Below the pieces are notes generated by a model, which made no database searches, was not told the origin of the DNA, and saw nothing but the letters and a program-made list of their open reading frames with translations. A DNA stretch of 64,000 nt from Geranomyces variabilis (Eukaryota > Chytridiomycota > Chytridiomycetes > Spizellomycetales > Powellomycetaceae). Location of the stretch: positions 347,230-411,229 of the forward strand of contig JADGJP010000023.1 in assembly GCA_027603065.1 (NCBI GenBank), read 5' to 3'. Shown in pieces: positions 22,819 to 34,600 of this stretch (position 1 is its first letter; every line of letters begins with the position of its first letter). Both the position numbers and the translations under genes were made by a program.

Positions 22819-24420
22819 TTACAGATCCTTCATAACACCAAGCTCTTCCTCTTCCTCCGGGCTTTCTGGGGAAACCGGCTTTATCTCTCGTGCAAACTTG
22901 GTTTGTTTATGATCTGATGACATCCGGGACGTCCGATCATAGGTTGGTTCCTTGACCGTCCGTGTCCCCTCATCATGCAGGCTTTTGATAATACTCGCGC
23001 AGTCGCCTGGCGTCTCTGGCGGGAAAAACTCGGCCCAAAGAATAACAATCTGGTTTGAAGAAAGCAGGGATATCAGTCACAAAATATGCAACAAGAGCAA
23101 AAAAGTACTCTTGCCTGCTTCAAAATCTTACCTGCGAGGTCCACAGAATAAGTGGGACGCCCAAATACCCACCCGTGCATTGCCAGATAGACCACCATCG
23201 TGCCGCAAGCATCTGTGCAGCAGACGGTGCGGGGTTTGAGTGCTCCGAATTCAATAGGTGAACAGTCCCCGCGCGAGAATAACACTCACCGTGTCTGGGA
23301 TGAACGCATAGAGCGTGAGGACGCAAGAATACCACATGAGCGACCCCATTGATGCCATGTTCATCATCTTCATCTGCAAAAAGAGGGTGTAAGAGGAGCA
23401 AAAACATCGGGCCATAAACGCTCCTCATGGGTTTCCCGAAACGCGCCTTTATCAGCGCCTTGGACAAGCGCACTTCCACGCTAGACCGCTGAGTCGCAAC
23501 CGAAGATAGGCCAATCGTAGTCATCGAAGCGCGCAAGCCTTGCATCGAGTGCTCTACAATAACCAACATCTGCTTGCCGTAAAAGTATATCCCTGTCGCG
23601 AGAGTAGCTGACAGGATGGCGTTGATGACGTTCACCACCGCGGAAAGGATGTAAAAGCCCTTGCCGTTCCCGTATTGGTCGTACGCATACCCCGCTGCGG
23701 CTGCGAATGGCGTCGTTCCGAATACTTCGGCAAAAACTATAACTCGCAAAAAGATGTCCATGTGTCGGCCTTTGGGGATGTAAATCCTTTCGCCTGTGCG
23801 AGGTGTGGTTTGTGCTCTACGTGCGGAGAAAATGATTTAGTTTACTCCCGACGGGCGGTGTAAGCAATTGCGGTTTCCTTACACTGAAATGATATATACC
23901 CAAAACCCCAGCCGAGCAAACGACCATGGGAGATTTTGCCACGGGTATACGATCCATGTCTTTTTGGTAATGGCATGCGGAGCGTCCGCTGCTAACATGA
24001 AGAAGTAGATTCCGACGGCTATATTGAAAAGAAAGCAGGTGAAACTTTGGTTGCGCTACAGCCAACGGCCCCATCTGGGTGGGGAATTGCTCGCATTTGA
24101 CTACGCTTGGCAGGAAACTTACGACCAGCATAACCAAAGGTGATCTGTCGAAAAATGGCGAAAAGTCAGCTGCCGCAGTTCACGTTCGGTAGCGACATTT
24201 GCAAAAGTCTTACAAACAACAAAAATGAGTCAAAGCTAGCCAGTGTTATGCTTCTTAAGCTATGCTTGATAACCAGCGACCGATAAGACAGCGTGATAAC
24301 CCCGAATGCAAAGATGAATATGCACAATATTCCCGACGTCCAGAAGAGTCCGATAAACGGGACCGAGTCTCGGCAATCGTGAATATTAAGATGCCATCTA
24401 GTAAAGCCATTCTTCTCGGC
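22819..24420 (-). CDS. Seven-transmembrane receptor-like protein (5' end unresolved)
   Basis: Multi-exon membrane protein reconstructed by splicing. The first recognised exon starts after an AACAG acceptor at 24420 (AEKNGFTRWHLN). Hydrophobic segments follow in order: GLFWTSGILCIFIFAFGV (TM1), SFLLF joined to ITFGYAAVGIYFFML (TM2), WSFARLGFWVYIISV (TM3), VIVFAEVFGTTPFAAAAGY (TM4), FYILSAVVNVINAILSAT (TM5), SLMWYSCVLTLYAF (TM6) and GGYLGVPLILW continuing to IVILWAEFF (TM7). A cytosolic-looking, charged tail ends LGVMKDL at 22819. The loop after TM5 has YFYGKQML. Seven TMs suggest a GPCR-like or THH1/TOM1-type protein, but no diagnostic ligand or DRY motif is seen. An upstream ATG at about 24517 does not join in frame, so the N-terminal exon is unknown. 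Confidence 0.7.
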
Positions 24421-25090
24421 CTGTTAACAACAAATCGTTTAGTCCGAGTGAGCGCTGTCCATGCGAGCTGACCTGCAAGGTTCTAAGAGCGGTGCACTGG
24501 ACATGTTATATAGTGCAGAGTGAAGGAAACAAGTCTCCCAGTGAACCGAGCCGGTATTATTTCCAAAACCGTAATTTTAAGCCCCCCCTTGCCCCGTTGC
24601 CCGGGGGCGAGGGCGAGGAATTTCCGATAGGCTTCTGGCCGTGTGACCCGGTTCCAACCACTTTTCGACAGCTCTATACTATTTTGAGAAAACTTCTGCC
24701 ATTTGTTCCAGATGCGTATTCAACAGCACTTTAACTTGATCAACAGTTCGTGAACGATCGAGAGGCTATTTTGAGAGAAAAAGCCTTGTTTGTAAGCCTC
24801 GCCACGTTTCATTGTGTAAGTCATTCACCCTTGCCACCGACATGCCAACCGTTCAGCTTTCAACGTGGCTGGCACACACTCCCGGTGGTGGGTGGGTTTG
24901 GTGGCAAACACCGATCAAGACTTGCTATTTTCGTTCTTTTCTATTCACGAAAATTGGGTTTTGTAGGGATGTTGAGCGCCTCCACACAGCCTCGATGGCG
25001 TGGACGCCGACCAAACCCCTCTCAGACCCCTTGCGCCTGCGAGCCTCTGACTGGGGTCGAGCTATCCTCACAAAACCCAGGATGTTTTCG
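24421..25090. other. Intergenic region between 7TM gene and small ORF
   Basis: Non-coding by inspection except for a possible first exon of the minus-strand 7TM gene near 24480-24520. Plus-strand ORFs here lack a convincing start or motif. Confidence 0.3.
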
Positions 25091-25098
25091 TATAAAAG
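25091..25098 (+). promoter_or_regulatory. TATA box of small ORF 25196-25357
   Basis: A perfect TATAAAAG lies 105 bases before an ATG and is followed by a CA-rich leader (about 25138-25195), the usual layout of a strongly expressed fungal gene. Confidence 0.5.
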
Positions 25099-25195
25099 CC
25101 AGCCCTCCCGTGCTGCCCCACTCTTTTTTCCCATCATCAGACACAACACAACAACAACTTCTTTTCTCTTCTAAAAAACTACACTCCACTTGCAC

Positions 25196-25357
25196 ATGCC
25201 CAGCAACCGCGCCCCCCAGAGCCCCTCGAGCCCTTCCTCCCCTACCTCCTCGGTCCTCGGCCGCAGCTTCGCTAAAGCTATCGCGCTTCCACAGCGCAAG
25301 ATGATTTGCCCCGCGCCTCGGGAGTCGAACGGCCCGTACCTCGTCGGCTGGAAGTAA
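25196..25357 (+). CDS. Small TATA-driven ORF of 53 residues, unknown
   Basis: This short ORF is preceded by a consensus TATA box and an A/C-rich 5' leader, which argues for real expression. The peptide starts MPSNRAPQSPSSPSS. It continues with a small basic/hydrophobic stretch (RSFAKAIALPQRK) and ends NGPYLVGWK. There is no signal peptide, membrane segment or known domain. The Ser/Pro-rich start and short length resemble stress-induced small fungal proteins, but I do not recognise a family. It could also be a short upstream exon or a leader ORF. Confidence 0.4.
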   Translation: MPSNRAPQSPSSPSSPTSSVLGRSFAKAIALPQRKMICPAPRESNGPYLVGWK

Positions 25358-25782
25358 AAAACGATAGATACCCCCGCGCTGCGCTTTCCGCCCGACGACG
25401 TCCTTTTTTGTCGCGCGCGTTTTGGGGGGTGGGGCGGATCGTGGAAGGATTGGGAAACGAACGAATAGCCCCTTTTGTTAGACTTTTCTGTGTAGTGTGT
25501 GTGTAGTGTGCTTTCCATTTCTTGCGATTTCTTTATTATACCTTTTGCAATTCACTTCCTTGTTGAATCACTTCCTTGTTAAGCCTTCGTATGAGGGAGT
25601 CTCAATTGGATTATGTGTTGATCGAGAAAGAATGATCGTGGGATTATAAGACCAGAGAAGGAAGGCTGCTTATGTCAACTCGCTTCTTGCGTTAGTTTTT
25701 TTCGACAGCGGAGCCTGGCCGATCAGGCAGCCAGCCCCTTGCAAATCCCACGTTTTCATCGACCACAAGGCAAGAATACGAG
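25358..25782. other. Intergenic region upstream of nephrocystin-3-like gene
   Basis: These 425 bases contain GT-rich and AT-rich sequence (about 25490-25570), consistent with the 3' UTR of the small ORF and the promoter of the next gene. A direct repeat of CACTTCCTTGTT occurs at about 25553-25580. Confidence 0.35.
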
Positions 25783-28435
25783 ATGGGTTGCGGAGCGTCA
25801 ACCGCCGCCGGGGCAAAGCAAGCGCAGAAAAGTCAAGCGGACGTGCCTAATACGGTCGTCACTGCGGCGTCGCCGAAAGAAAGCGCTTCCGCGGGACAAG
25901 GTGTCGAAATGACACAATCTCCAAAACCGACAGCCGCAAGCTCAATCACCTCACCGGGTTCCCAACGGAAGCTAAGACTAAAGCCGGTGTCGATCACCTC
26001 GATTGAGCGTGATAACCCGCCTGGAACAGAGGTGGTGCAATCTCCTGCGCAGGTAGTGGTGCCGCCGGTGTTGCCCGCTGCGGCGGTGACTGAGCGGGAT
26101 GACCCGCCAGGCACAGAAGGGGTGCAACATTCTTCAACTGTCGCAGCAGCCGGAGCCGCAAAACCGACAGCCGCAACCCCAATCACTTCGCCCGGGTCCC
26201 AGCGCAAGTTGAAGAAAAATATATCGATTGATTCAATCCAGCGAGACAACCCGCCAGGCACGGAAGTGGTGCAGTCGCCCGTAGCGCCAGTGTTGCCGAC
26301 TGCGGTTTTTGTGGCGAGGGATCAACCGGGCGGGGATGAGACGCTTCAGTCGCCGTTACTAGCGCTTCAACCGCCTCCGCCAACTACGCAAAGCAAGCCT
26401 GCGGCGGCGACAGCTAATTCTCCAGCGAATGATATTGCGGCAGGAGGGCAGAATGCAGGTCAGATCACATCGGCGACCAGCGCAGGCCAAAATCATAACC
26501 GGCCGGGCGTTTCTGTGTTTGTCACGACCGGAGTTGGACTTGATGTGAGCTGTCATTCTACACATGGCAATTTGAAAAACGCAAAAAACGTCTGACAGGC
26601 TGGGCTTTTGTGTGTTTATCCATATATAGCAGGAGCGAAAACTCATGGAAACCCGAATCTTTCCTCGAGCCCGCGAGGCCGGCTCCCGCGCAAAAGTCCC
26701 CGTGAGCTACACCGACTTCCGCGCCGGCTTACCACCCCACACCCCATCCGACCCAGCCACGCTAAGCACATCACTATGCGAACTCCGCGCTCATCGCTAC
26801 CGCGTCATTATTCTCGGCGGACCTCGAGGATACCGACCCGACCCATCCGACCCGCTCTCGGTATCGGCTGGAACAGTTTCATCAACCGAGGTTAGCGGCG
26901 ATTGTGGGGTTGAGATGGAGTTGAATGCCGCGCTGGAACTGGTGGAGGGTCAGACGGTGGTGTTTGTGCGCGGGAAAGACGTTGTAGATGTTGTTGAGGA
27001 GTGGGGGAGCGTTAGCGGGTGTAATGAGGACGGGGTTGCGGCTTGGCAGCCGGTTGTGGAGAAACTGAGAAAGCGCGGAGTTGAAGTCAAAGAGTACGCT
27101 AGCGTGGATGAATTGGCTGGTATGCTTGGCGGAGTGCTTGATTCGTGGATTGAGTTGGAGAGGCACGAAAATCGCCGTGGGGATTCATGGGAGGTGCAGA
27201 ACATGCATCGGATTGCAGGACAAGCGGCAGCTAGTCTGTCACGGTCTGGCGTGTGTGAGCAGCTGGAAAACGTAAAAGGCGTGGTACTGCTCACTGGAAG
27301 CAGCTCAACGACCGTCGCGGCGCAGTGGGGAGTGAAGTCGGAACGGAATGTGTTGCCGTACTTTTGCGGCCTGAGCGACGAGGGATGTGATGCCGCTGCG
27401 GTGCTTTCGCGAGTAACCGAGTTGCTTGGAGGACAGCCGGCAGCAGCTACGTTTGCGGGTGCTAGAGAGAGTTTCCATGCTGCACTGATGCGTGAGCAGC
27501 CAAATCCGACAGCTGTGGTGATATGCGGCGTGGAGTATCTGGATCACGGGCCACACGAGTGGATGCCGGATGCAAAGCGAGTAAGCGCAGGAACCTCTGT
27601 TATTCTCACAACGTCAACAAAGCTTGCGAGCCAGCAGCTGCGTACCATCACGCTTCCGCCATTGTCCAAAGCGGACTGCAACAGCGTTAGCAGTGCCAGC
27701 GTGTTGAGCGCATCCCTCGTTCAGCTCGAACCACGCTTCACCCACTCGGCAACCGACATCCTCTACCCATCCTCTTCGCCAACTCGCCTGAACCTCAACC
27801 TCCCCAGCGCCGCGGATGGAACCGCAAACAGCGCCGCTGCATTCCTCGCTATCCTCTGGGCCACGCGCCTAGGACGATTACCGCCACATACGCTACGCAG
27901 CGTGGTCGGTCTACCACATCGAACGCATGCGGCGTTGTTACGCTCGCTCGAGGACGCGCGGATAGTGAGTGTGGATAGTGAGGAGGACGGTTGTGTCCGG
28001 TTTGCGCATCCGGGGGTTAGGAAGCTCGTTGAGACGCGGTATATCGCGACTGGGAAGCGGGCGAGTGGGCTGTTAAGAACACTTGCTGGTGTGATTGCCA
28101 AATCACCACCGCTGTTGGATGGGTTTTGTGCAGATGAAGTTGGGTGGATGCTGGCAAGGGCGGGCGAGTGTGATGCGTTGAACAAGTGGTTGGAGAGTCA
28201 GAAGACTGAGGCTGCCGAGTGGATGCGGTTGCGCGCCAAGACTGTTGCTGCTGGTAGCGGATGTGGGCCCACAGATGTGGTGGAGCGCAGTGCGCCGCCC
28301 GTCCGGCCGCCGGATTCCACAGCGCAAGTCGACAGTGGCGGACAGCCGCCAGACCCAACGCTTGGTATTAGCAAAGTTCGTTCTAACACGAGCTCTCTAG
28401 AAGCAGCAGCTGCGGCAGTCCAGCGAGAGGAATAA
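25783..28435 (+). CDS. Acylated nephrocystin-3/TEP1-like NACHT (STAND) protein, degenerate P-loop
   Basis: Two exons (25783-26589 and 26630-28435) join in frame across a 40-nt intron and give 870 residues. The N-terminus MGCGAST is a textbook N-myristoylation plus palmitoylation signal. Residues 20-240 are low-complexity with two imperfect repeats built on SPGSQRKL and RDNPPGTEVVQSP. From about 242 a DUF4062-like domain is spliced together (GVSVFVTTG ... ERKLMETRIFPRARE), matching the FVSSTFxD...ER..L...VFP pattern. The NACHT-like ATPase follows: VVLLTGSSSTTVAAQW near residue 490, LPYFCGLS, VICGVEYLD, EWMPD, then LPPLSKADC. The C-terminal helical part has RFAHPGVRKLVETRY, equivalent to FFHDQFRQAVEKRYL. 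This order is that of nephrocystin-3/TEP1-type STAND proteins. The Walker A lacks the GK[S/T] lysine, so ATP binding is doubtful. Family assignment is inference. Confidence 0.72.
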
Positions 28436-29115
28436 TAATAATAATATAGCATGGGAATCTTTTATGTATAGCCACACACACATACTTTATCATGAGCAAC
28501 GAGCACTGATTTGTGAAGTGAACTATCTGTCAGGAAGAAACTCTCAAGCCGCGGTCACGTGGCGTGTCCTAATTCCAGATATGGCATCGGGCGCGCCACT
28601 GAAATAATGAGCCCACGGGGGGAGGGACGCCACTTGTGCAACGAGCAAGGGGAGCCTGCAACAGTGTTTCAGGATGCGAAGGGGTCGCTGTCGGAAAGGT
28701 TGGAAACGCGGGCGAGGCAATTGCAATCCGCGCTGTGCGAGGCCGGCAGCTTATTATTCTTCTTATTGCTGTTTTGATCCTCGCGGGGGAAGAAGAGCAA
28801 CAAACTCACACACAGAGCGAAAGAGCGAGAGCGAGACACAGAGACAGAGAGACAAAAAGACAGGGATCAGCACTTATCTTGATTGATATTCTTATTATTA
28901 TGGACTGACTGACTGCTAAGAAAAAAAAAAAGGAAAGTAGAGAAGAGACAACGACCGACCGACCAACCAACCGCCCAAGCAGACTCGCAGTTGCTCCTTC
29001 TTCCATCTCTCATCCCGTTAAACATTTCTGTACAAACTACTGACGGCAAACCTCTCGCAACAAGCAAGCAAACCCACCCACCACCCTCCTCGTTCACCAA
29101 CTCACTCCCACGATA
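28436..29115. other. Intergenic region with purine-rich tract
   Basis: An AATAATAATAATATAGC run lies right after the preceding stop. A GA/CA-rich tract (about 28805-28870), an A(12) run (28921-28932) and an A/C-rich leader (28940-29110) precede the secreted-protein ATG. No gene was recognised. Confidence 0.35.
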
Positions 29116-30219
29116 ATGAGGTTCACGCACATCCTAGGCGCCGCGCTGGCCGCGACCGCCGTCTCCCTCTCCTCTGCGGCTCCAATCGTTGGCCTCCCGC
29201 CCGCCGACTACCCAATCCAGATCGAGTCTACCACCAACACTGGCAGCGCGGGAACAGACGCATCTAGCAGCGCTGGCAACGGCGCCGTGGTGGTCGCGCA
29301 ACTGCCTCCCGCGGCACCCTCGCCAAAGCCCACTGTCCAAATCGCACAGCAGCAAAAGACTTTGCCAACTGCCACTGCGCCGGCGCCTGCCACGGCAAAG
29401 CCGGTTGCGGAAACCATCGCCGCGGTTCCTGCACCTGCTGCTACGATCGTAGGAGCTGGCGGCATTGACGTTGTCACGACGGGCGGCAACACGCAAGGCA
29501 ACACTCAGGGCCAGGTAACTGCCGTTCCTGCGCCTGCTCCAACGCCTCCCCCAACTGGCGGTAACGACGGCGGCGCCGCGGGAGCAACAAAGACCGTGTC
29601 GATCTTTGGCACCGTGACCGTCACTGCTGGAGCTGGTGGTACTGGAGGCCGCGCAATCACATTCACCACCGTTCCAGGCGGAGGATCCGTCCAAACCGTT
29701 CTGGGCGGTGCCAGCGGCGGCAGCAAGGCCGTTACGTTTGTCGACCGTAGCACCCAGGTCGTGTTTACCTCCCAGCCAACCCTCACCGTCAACGGCAATG
29801 GAGGAGGTGCGGCAGCGACTCCCGCGCCGACACGAGCACCATGCACTACTACCTCGCGTGGCACTACTGGCGGAAACAATAACACCCGCGCCGCACCAAA
29901 ACCCACCTCCACAAAGAAAAAGCCATCCTCCCACAAACCAAAGACTAAGGCTCCCACCGCACCCAAACCCGCCGCTACTCCATCCACCACCACGACCACC
30001 ACCACTGGCGGCGGAATCTCCGTATCCGGCAAAGTCACAATCTCTGCCAAACTCACCGATGACTTCAAAACCTCCTACGCGGGTCTGGTCGCTCAGGGCG
30101 CACCCGCTGGTGTGGACGAGACGTATGCTACCGCGCTGCGGTTTGCGGGCGTTGATGCCGTGATGAGCGAGGAGGAGCTTAAGCAGCTTGTGCAATCGCT
30201 TCACTCCCCTGCTGCGTAA
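29116..30219 (+). CDS. Secreted Ala/Thr/Pro-rich wall-type protein
   Basis: Intronless, 367 residues. Residues 1-22 form a clean signal peptide (MRFTHILGAALAATAVSLSSA, cleavage near A-A-P). The mature part is low-complexity: Ala/Pro/Thr/Gly-rich, with AVPAPA-type repeats, beta-prone Thr/Val stretches (GTVTVTAGAGG), a basic linker (STKKKPSSHKPKTKAP) and a poly-Thr run. The C-terminal 60 residues form a more ordered domain (ISVSGKVTISAKLTDDFKTS ... EEELKQLVQSL). There is no obvious GPI signal, since the C-terminus is not hydrophobic. Likely O-glycosylated and extracellular or wall-associated, but the family is not recognised. Only two cysteine-like positions are visible, so it is not an effector-type Cys-rich protein. 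Confidence 0.75.
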   Translation: MRFTHILGAALAATAVSLSSAAPIVGLPPADYPIQIESTTNTGSAGTDASSSAGNGAVVVAQLPPAAPSPKPTVQIAQQQKTLPTATAPAPATAKPVAETIAAVPAPAATIVGAGGIDVVTTGGNTQGNTQGQVTAVPAPAPTPPPTGGNDGGAAGATKTVSIFGTVTVTAGAGGTGGRAITFTTVPGGGSVQTVLGGASGGSKAVTFVDRSTQVVFTSQPTLTVNGNGGGAAATPAPTRAPCTTTSRGTTGGNNNTRAAPKPTSTKKKPSSHKPKTKAPTAPKPAATPSTTTTTTTGGGISVSGKVTISAKLTDDFKTSYAGLVAQGAPAGVDETYATALRFAGVDAVMSEEELKQLVQSLHSPAA

Positions 30220-31607
30220 AAAAGACAAAAAAGAAAAATGGAAAGCGACAGCCGTTCTGCCGTTTTCGCCGTGTGATAAAAAAGAATCCTTTTTTTTTTA
30301 GACCCTTGTTTACATTTCTCTGACACCTGCCACCCTTCTCATCTGTACATTTTTCCCCTCAACCCTTCTTTTCCCCACATCTCTTTTGGTGCCCTTTGCA
30401 CATATGTAAATAAGACACATATAAACTGAAATGAACTTGTGGTGATCTCTTGCTTTCTCACGAAAATCGCTCACTAAGACAGCGAAATAAAATGTCAACT
30501 GACTGAAGTAGATCCTCTATTAGAACCATCCCTCGTATGCTAAGTTCCGAACCCTCATGGGACACGCATTTGCAACCCCACATATTCTATAACCCGGCCT
30601 AAGGTGCAGGCTGTCAAGCCAGCAATCGGATCTGCCGGCAGGAACCCTCAACAATCACTTCAGCCTGGCGCACACGCGCGCGTGATCACCGCTAGAACCA
30701 AAACAAACTGCAGCGTACCATAGACTTGGCAGGTGTGGACATTACAGAAAAACGGTCGAAATATGTTTGTATTTTGGAAATACAGTCGTTGGGCAGCGGG
30801 GGTTCCAACTTTCAAAACCACCTGTACAGTTTTTCTCGCAGCCATCGCGGCGATGTCCTCCTCGGTTACCCTGCAGAATGGCAACAATTTCTCCCAATTC
30901 CAAAATTCCAAGTCTGCCCACGACCGGCGCTCATCGCTGCAAATAAAGATTCGTCGTCACGCTTGGAGCACCCAAAGCGAAGCCGTCCATCCGGCCGATA
31001 GCAAAAAATTGTGCCTGTTGCGATAGGAGATGCCGTACGATTTCAAACGAGCATTGATACCCTGTGAGAAGCTTGCTGGAAAAGCACTTGAAGCACAGAA
31101 GCTTTCACCTGTGTTGTCCATCTAATATGCTTCGTCGACCGCAGCGTATTTAGCCGTGCCAGTGGGCTCGCGATAAAGATAGGTCGTGAAAAGCTACTCT
31201 TGGATGGCCCATCACACCATGTCGATATTGCCCGATCTTGCGGCAAATAGTAACGGGTCGGAGCCGCGACAGACCGCGCTGTTGGCAGCCATAGATTTTG
31301 CGAGAGGCAGTATGTTCCACCGCATCGCCAGAAGCAGTGCGCGCTTGGCGCCGTAGGACTCTTGCCTCCAGTGATATTTTGAAGTCCAGACAGAGCCGGT
31401 ACGCTTGATGTGCGCGGGCGAAGTCTAAAGACTGTAAGATGACACACTTAAAAGCTTGCAGCTCAACGGCGCCTTTCGAACTTACGTCCGCGCAGTGAAC
31501 TCCGTTCTTTTGGTTTTCGACAGCGTACGTAAGCAGAAAACGATTCGCGCGTTCGCTTTTGCTGCCTTGTCACGGTCTCGCGTCAATTAAACCTCTTAAC
31601 AGACAAA
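30220..31607. other. Gene-poor interval with possible ankyrin-like relic
   Basis: About 1.4 kb without a convincing gene. Poly(A)/poly(T) runs follow the secreted-protein stop (30220-30300). On the minus strand near 31250-31310 a frame reads SDPLLFAARSGNIDMV, an ankyrin-repeat-like phrase, followed at once by an in-frame stop. A second frame near 30880-30910 reads FWNWEKLLPFCR. Neighbouring frames carry several stops and no clean splice sites, so this looks like a decayed gene rather than a functional one. The promoter of the K+ channel gene should lie at the right end. Confidence 0.3.
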
Positions 31608-34600
31608 ATGCATCTCCTTCCACGGCAAGTAACAACAATCACAAACGACACCACCGGCGACAATTCAGATAGCGACGCGCCGCTAGTACAAGACGCGCGA
31701 TGGTACAACTTTATCCTCTGGGCACCATTCGTGCTCATTCCGGCCACGATCATCAGTGTGCGCATCGTGCGATATCTTTGGCGAATCTACCAGGCGCGTG
31801 TGTATGGCTACGATGAGGATTTGTTTAGCGATCCGCTGGCGGAGCTTGGGTTGAGCATCAATCGCGGGTATCGCAACACAAAGCATATTCGCAAGATTCG
31901 GAAGGAAGTGCGGAGGACAGAACGAAAGATGGCAAAAAACGCTGGGCGAGAGTCGTTGCTGGTTGGTGGGGAGGCTGGCGGTGGTGGTGGTGATGTTGGC
32001 AGTCATGGGGAGCCGCCGAGTCCTAGTCGGAGATTCATGACGGGTTTTGCGCCGCTGGATGCTGCAGAGCAGTACTTGTATGATTTGCGCCGGCGGACGC
32101 GGCGGACGTGGTCAGAGCAGTTTTCGCCTGCGGCTGTACGGCGCTGGATTGAGACATCGCGCTATGCACGCGTATGGATGGTGTTTCAAGTTGGCTGCAC
32201 GCTGTTTGCTATTATCAACTACGTGCTGTTGACTTATTCGATCCAAAACGCCGACAAGCGGCTGGTCAAACATCTGGACTTGTTCCTTGCCAGCATGTTC
32301 TTACTGGACTACGCCATCTCGTTCTACACATCTGAGGACCGGCTGCAATTCTATTTCAACCCAGCGAGCTTGGTCGACCTGTTTTCGATTGTTCCGCCGT
32401 TCGTATATGTGCTAATTTCCGAGACGTCGCAGTATGTCTGGTTCCTGGGCCTGTTGCGCATCCTGCGGGCAAGCAGGATCTTGCGTACATATCGGTTGTT
32501 GAGCTTCAGCGAGACAGAAGAGAAACGCGAACTTACGATTCTGGCGCTGAGCTTTATGAATTTTGTCTTTCTGAGTGCAAGCATTATCAACGCACTAGAG
32601 ACTATCAATCTCACGACATCTGACCATCCTAGTCTGAGCAATTGGCATGACAGCTTGTACTACATTATGGTTACCTTCAGGTATACAGAGCACTTGCGTT
32701 CATCGCAACTATGATGGAAGCAGTCGTCTAACATTCGAAGCCATTGTTTCTAGCACCATAGGCTTTGGCGACCTGACTCCGTCCTCAATCCCATCACGCA
32801 TCATTGTCATCCTCCTCATTGTCGTCGTCATCGTATTTGTTCCCGTGCAGACGGGCAAGATCGCCGAAATCTATAACAACACGTCCGCATTCCAGCGCGC
32901 AAAGTATACCGCCCGTCTCGAGCATTGCCACGTGATTCTCGGTGGAACAGTCTCCTACTCGGCCGTGATCGATTTCTGCCGCGAATACTTTGTCGCCGAT
33001 CCCGAAGGCCACGTCGTGATCCTCAATGATGAGGAGCCAACATTGGACGTCCGCAAGCTGCTACGGCATCCATTTTACCGCAATCGCGTGATCTATCTCC
33101 GCGGGACGGCGCTTAACACGGGCGATCTCCGCCGCTGTCAGGCACAGGTTGCAACGGCGCTGTTTTTGCTTAATCTCGACGCGGGAGTCACACCAGCAGG
33201 GATGGACGAGTCTGGTGAAGGCGAGCAGTTGCGCGTGACGCGCGGCGTTGATGCGCAGATCCTTATGCAGGCGCTCGTTGCCAAGAACGCGTTCCCTGGG
33301 TTGCCGATTTTCGGCGAGGTGCAGGATATTCGCTCGCAGGACCTGTCGCAGGCGTGCGGGTGCGACCGCGTGCTGTGCATTGACGAAATCAAGATGGCTA
33401 TTCTGGCGCGGAATTGCTTAGTGCCGGGCTTGTTAACGTTAGTATTTAACCTGGTGCATACATACAAGGACGCCGTGGTCGCTGCGGTGGAAGTCGGGAG
33501 TGGCGGATCCGGGGCCGCGAGAGCTGGCCAATCGCATAGCGCGTTTGGATACGGCGCAGCGTGGACGACCGAGTATCAGCACGGGGCCGGACACCAAATT
33601 TACGGGTTCAAAGTACCGGCCGGCCTCGTTGGCGTGCGCTTCCACCACGTCGTGCGGGAGGTCTGGACCTCGTTTGGCGCGATAGTGTTTGCAGTCATGT
33701 CGGGCAACTCGGGATTCAATTCCAATCCCGTTCGCTTGAACCCGGGACGAGAGTACCGTTTTCGACAGGACGACATTGTGTTTTGCGCTGCGGAGGGTGG
33801 AGCAGAGGGCGGCGATGAGCTTATGCTGAGGATAATGCTCGAATACAAGGACACCGCGATGCGGGATGAGCTCAATCTAATGGAACTGGGCAAGGAAATG
33901 GACGCGGTCGTCAGGGCCGCAGTTCAGAAATCCGTCGTCCTTAAAGAACCAGGGTCGCCCTTCAAGACAGAGGGCGCGCCAGTACCAAATTCTCCACTTG
34001 ACAAATCGTTCGGTTCCATTGACATGCTCCCGGCCACCGTTTCCAATCACATCATCATTTGCGGCTCCATGACCTCGCGTGGGATCAGACATTTCGTCCG
34101 CTGCATTCGCACATCCGGAATCGGCCCTCCCTCGTCAGAAACTCCTGCGGCGCAGGTAACTCCAACCGCAGATACGCCCATTGTTTGCTTAATTGAAAAA
34201 GTCCCCAACCTCGCTGATGACGCTATATGGAGTGACATCATGCGGTATCCTGGCATTATGATCGTATGCGGGACGCCGTTGAAGCGGAGCAGTTTGATCC
34301 AAGCTGGCGTGCAGCGTTGTTCCAAAATGGTTGTTTTTTCGAAAAACCAGAAAACTGGGACTTCAGGCACCGATCTTCCTGATGCAAATGCGGTTTTCAT
34401 CGTGAAGATGTTACAAGTGAGTAACTCTTAAGCAAATGCAAGCGTTACACTCCTTCTTCACCTTTTGCTAATATGTCTTTCTCTCCAAATTAGGAATGGC
34501 CTCGCACGCCTTACATTGTCGAACTTTACAATGGATCCAACGTCAAGTTCTTCTCATCACGAAACTCGGATTGGAACGCGGACAACCTGCAGATGCAGTC

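Noticed and set aside
29134-30228. 364-codon minus-strand ORF opposite the secreted protein
   Set aside because: Mirror of a GC-biased coding exon. No start context or motif, while the plus strand has a signal peptide and a clean start.
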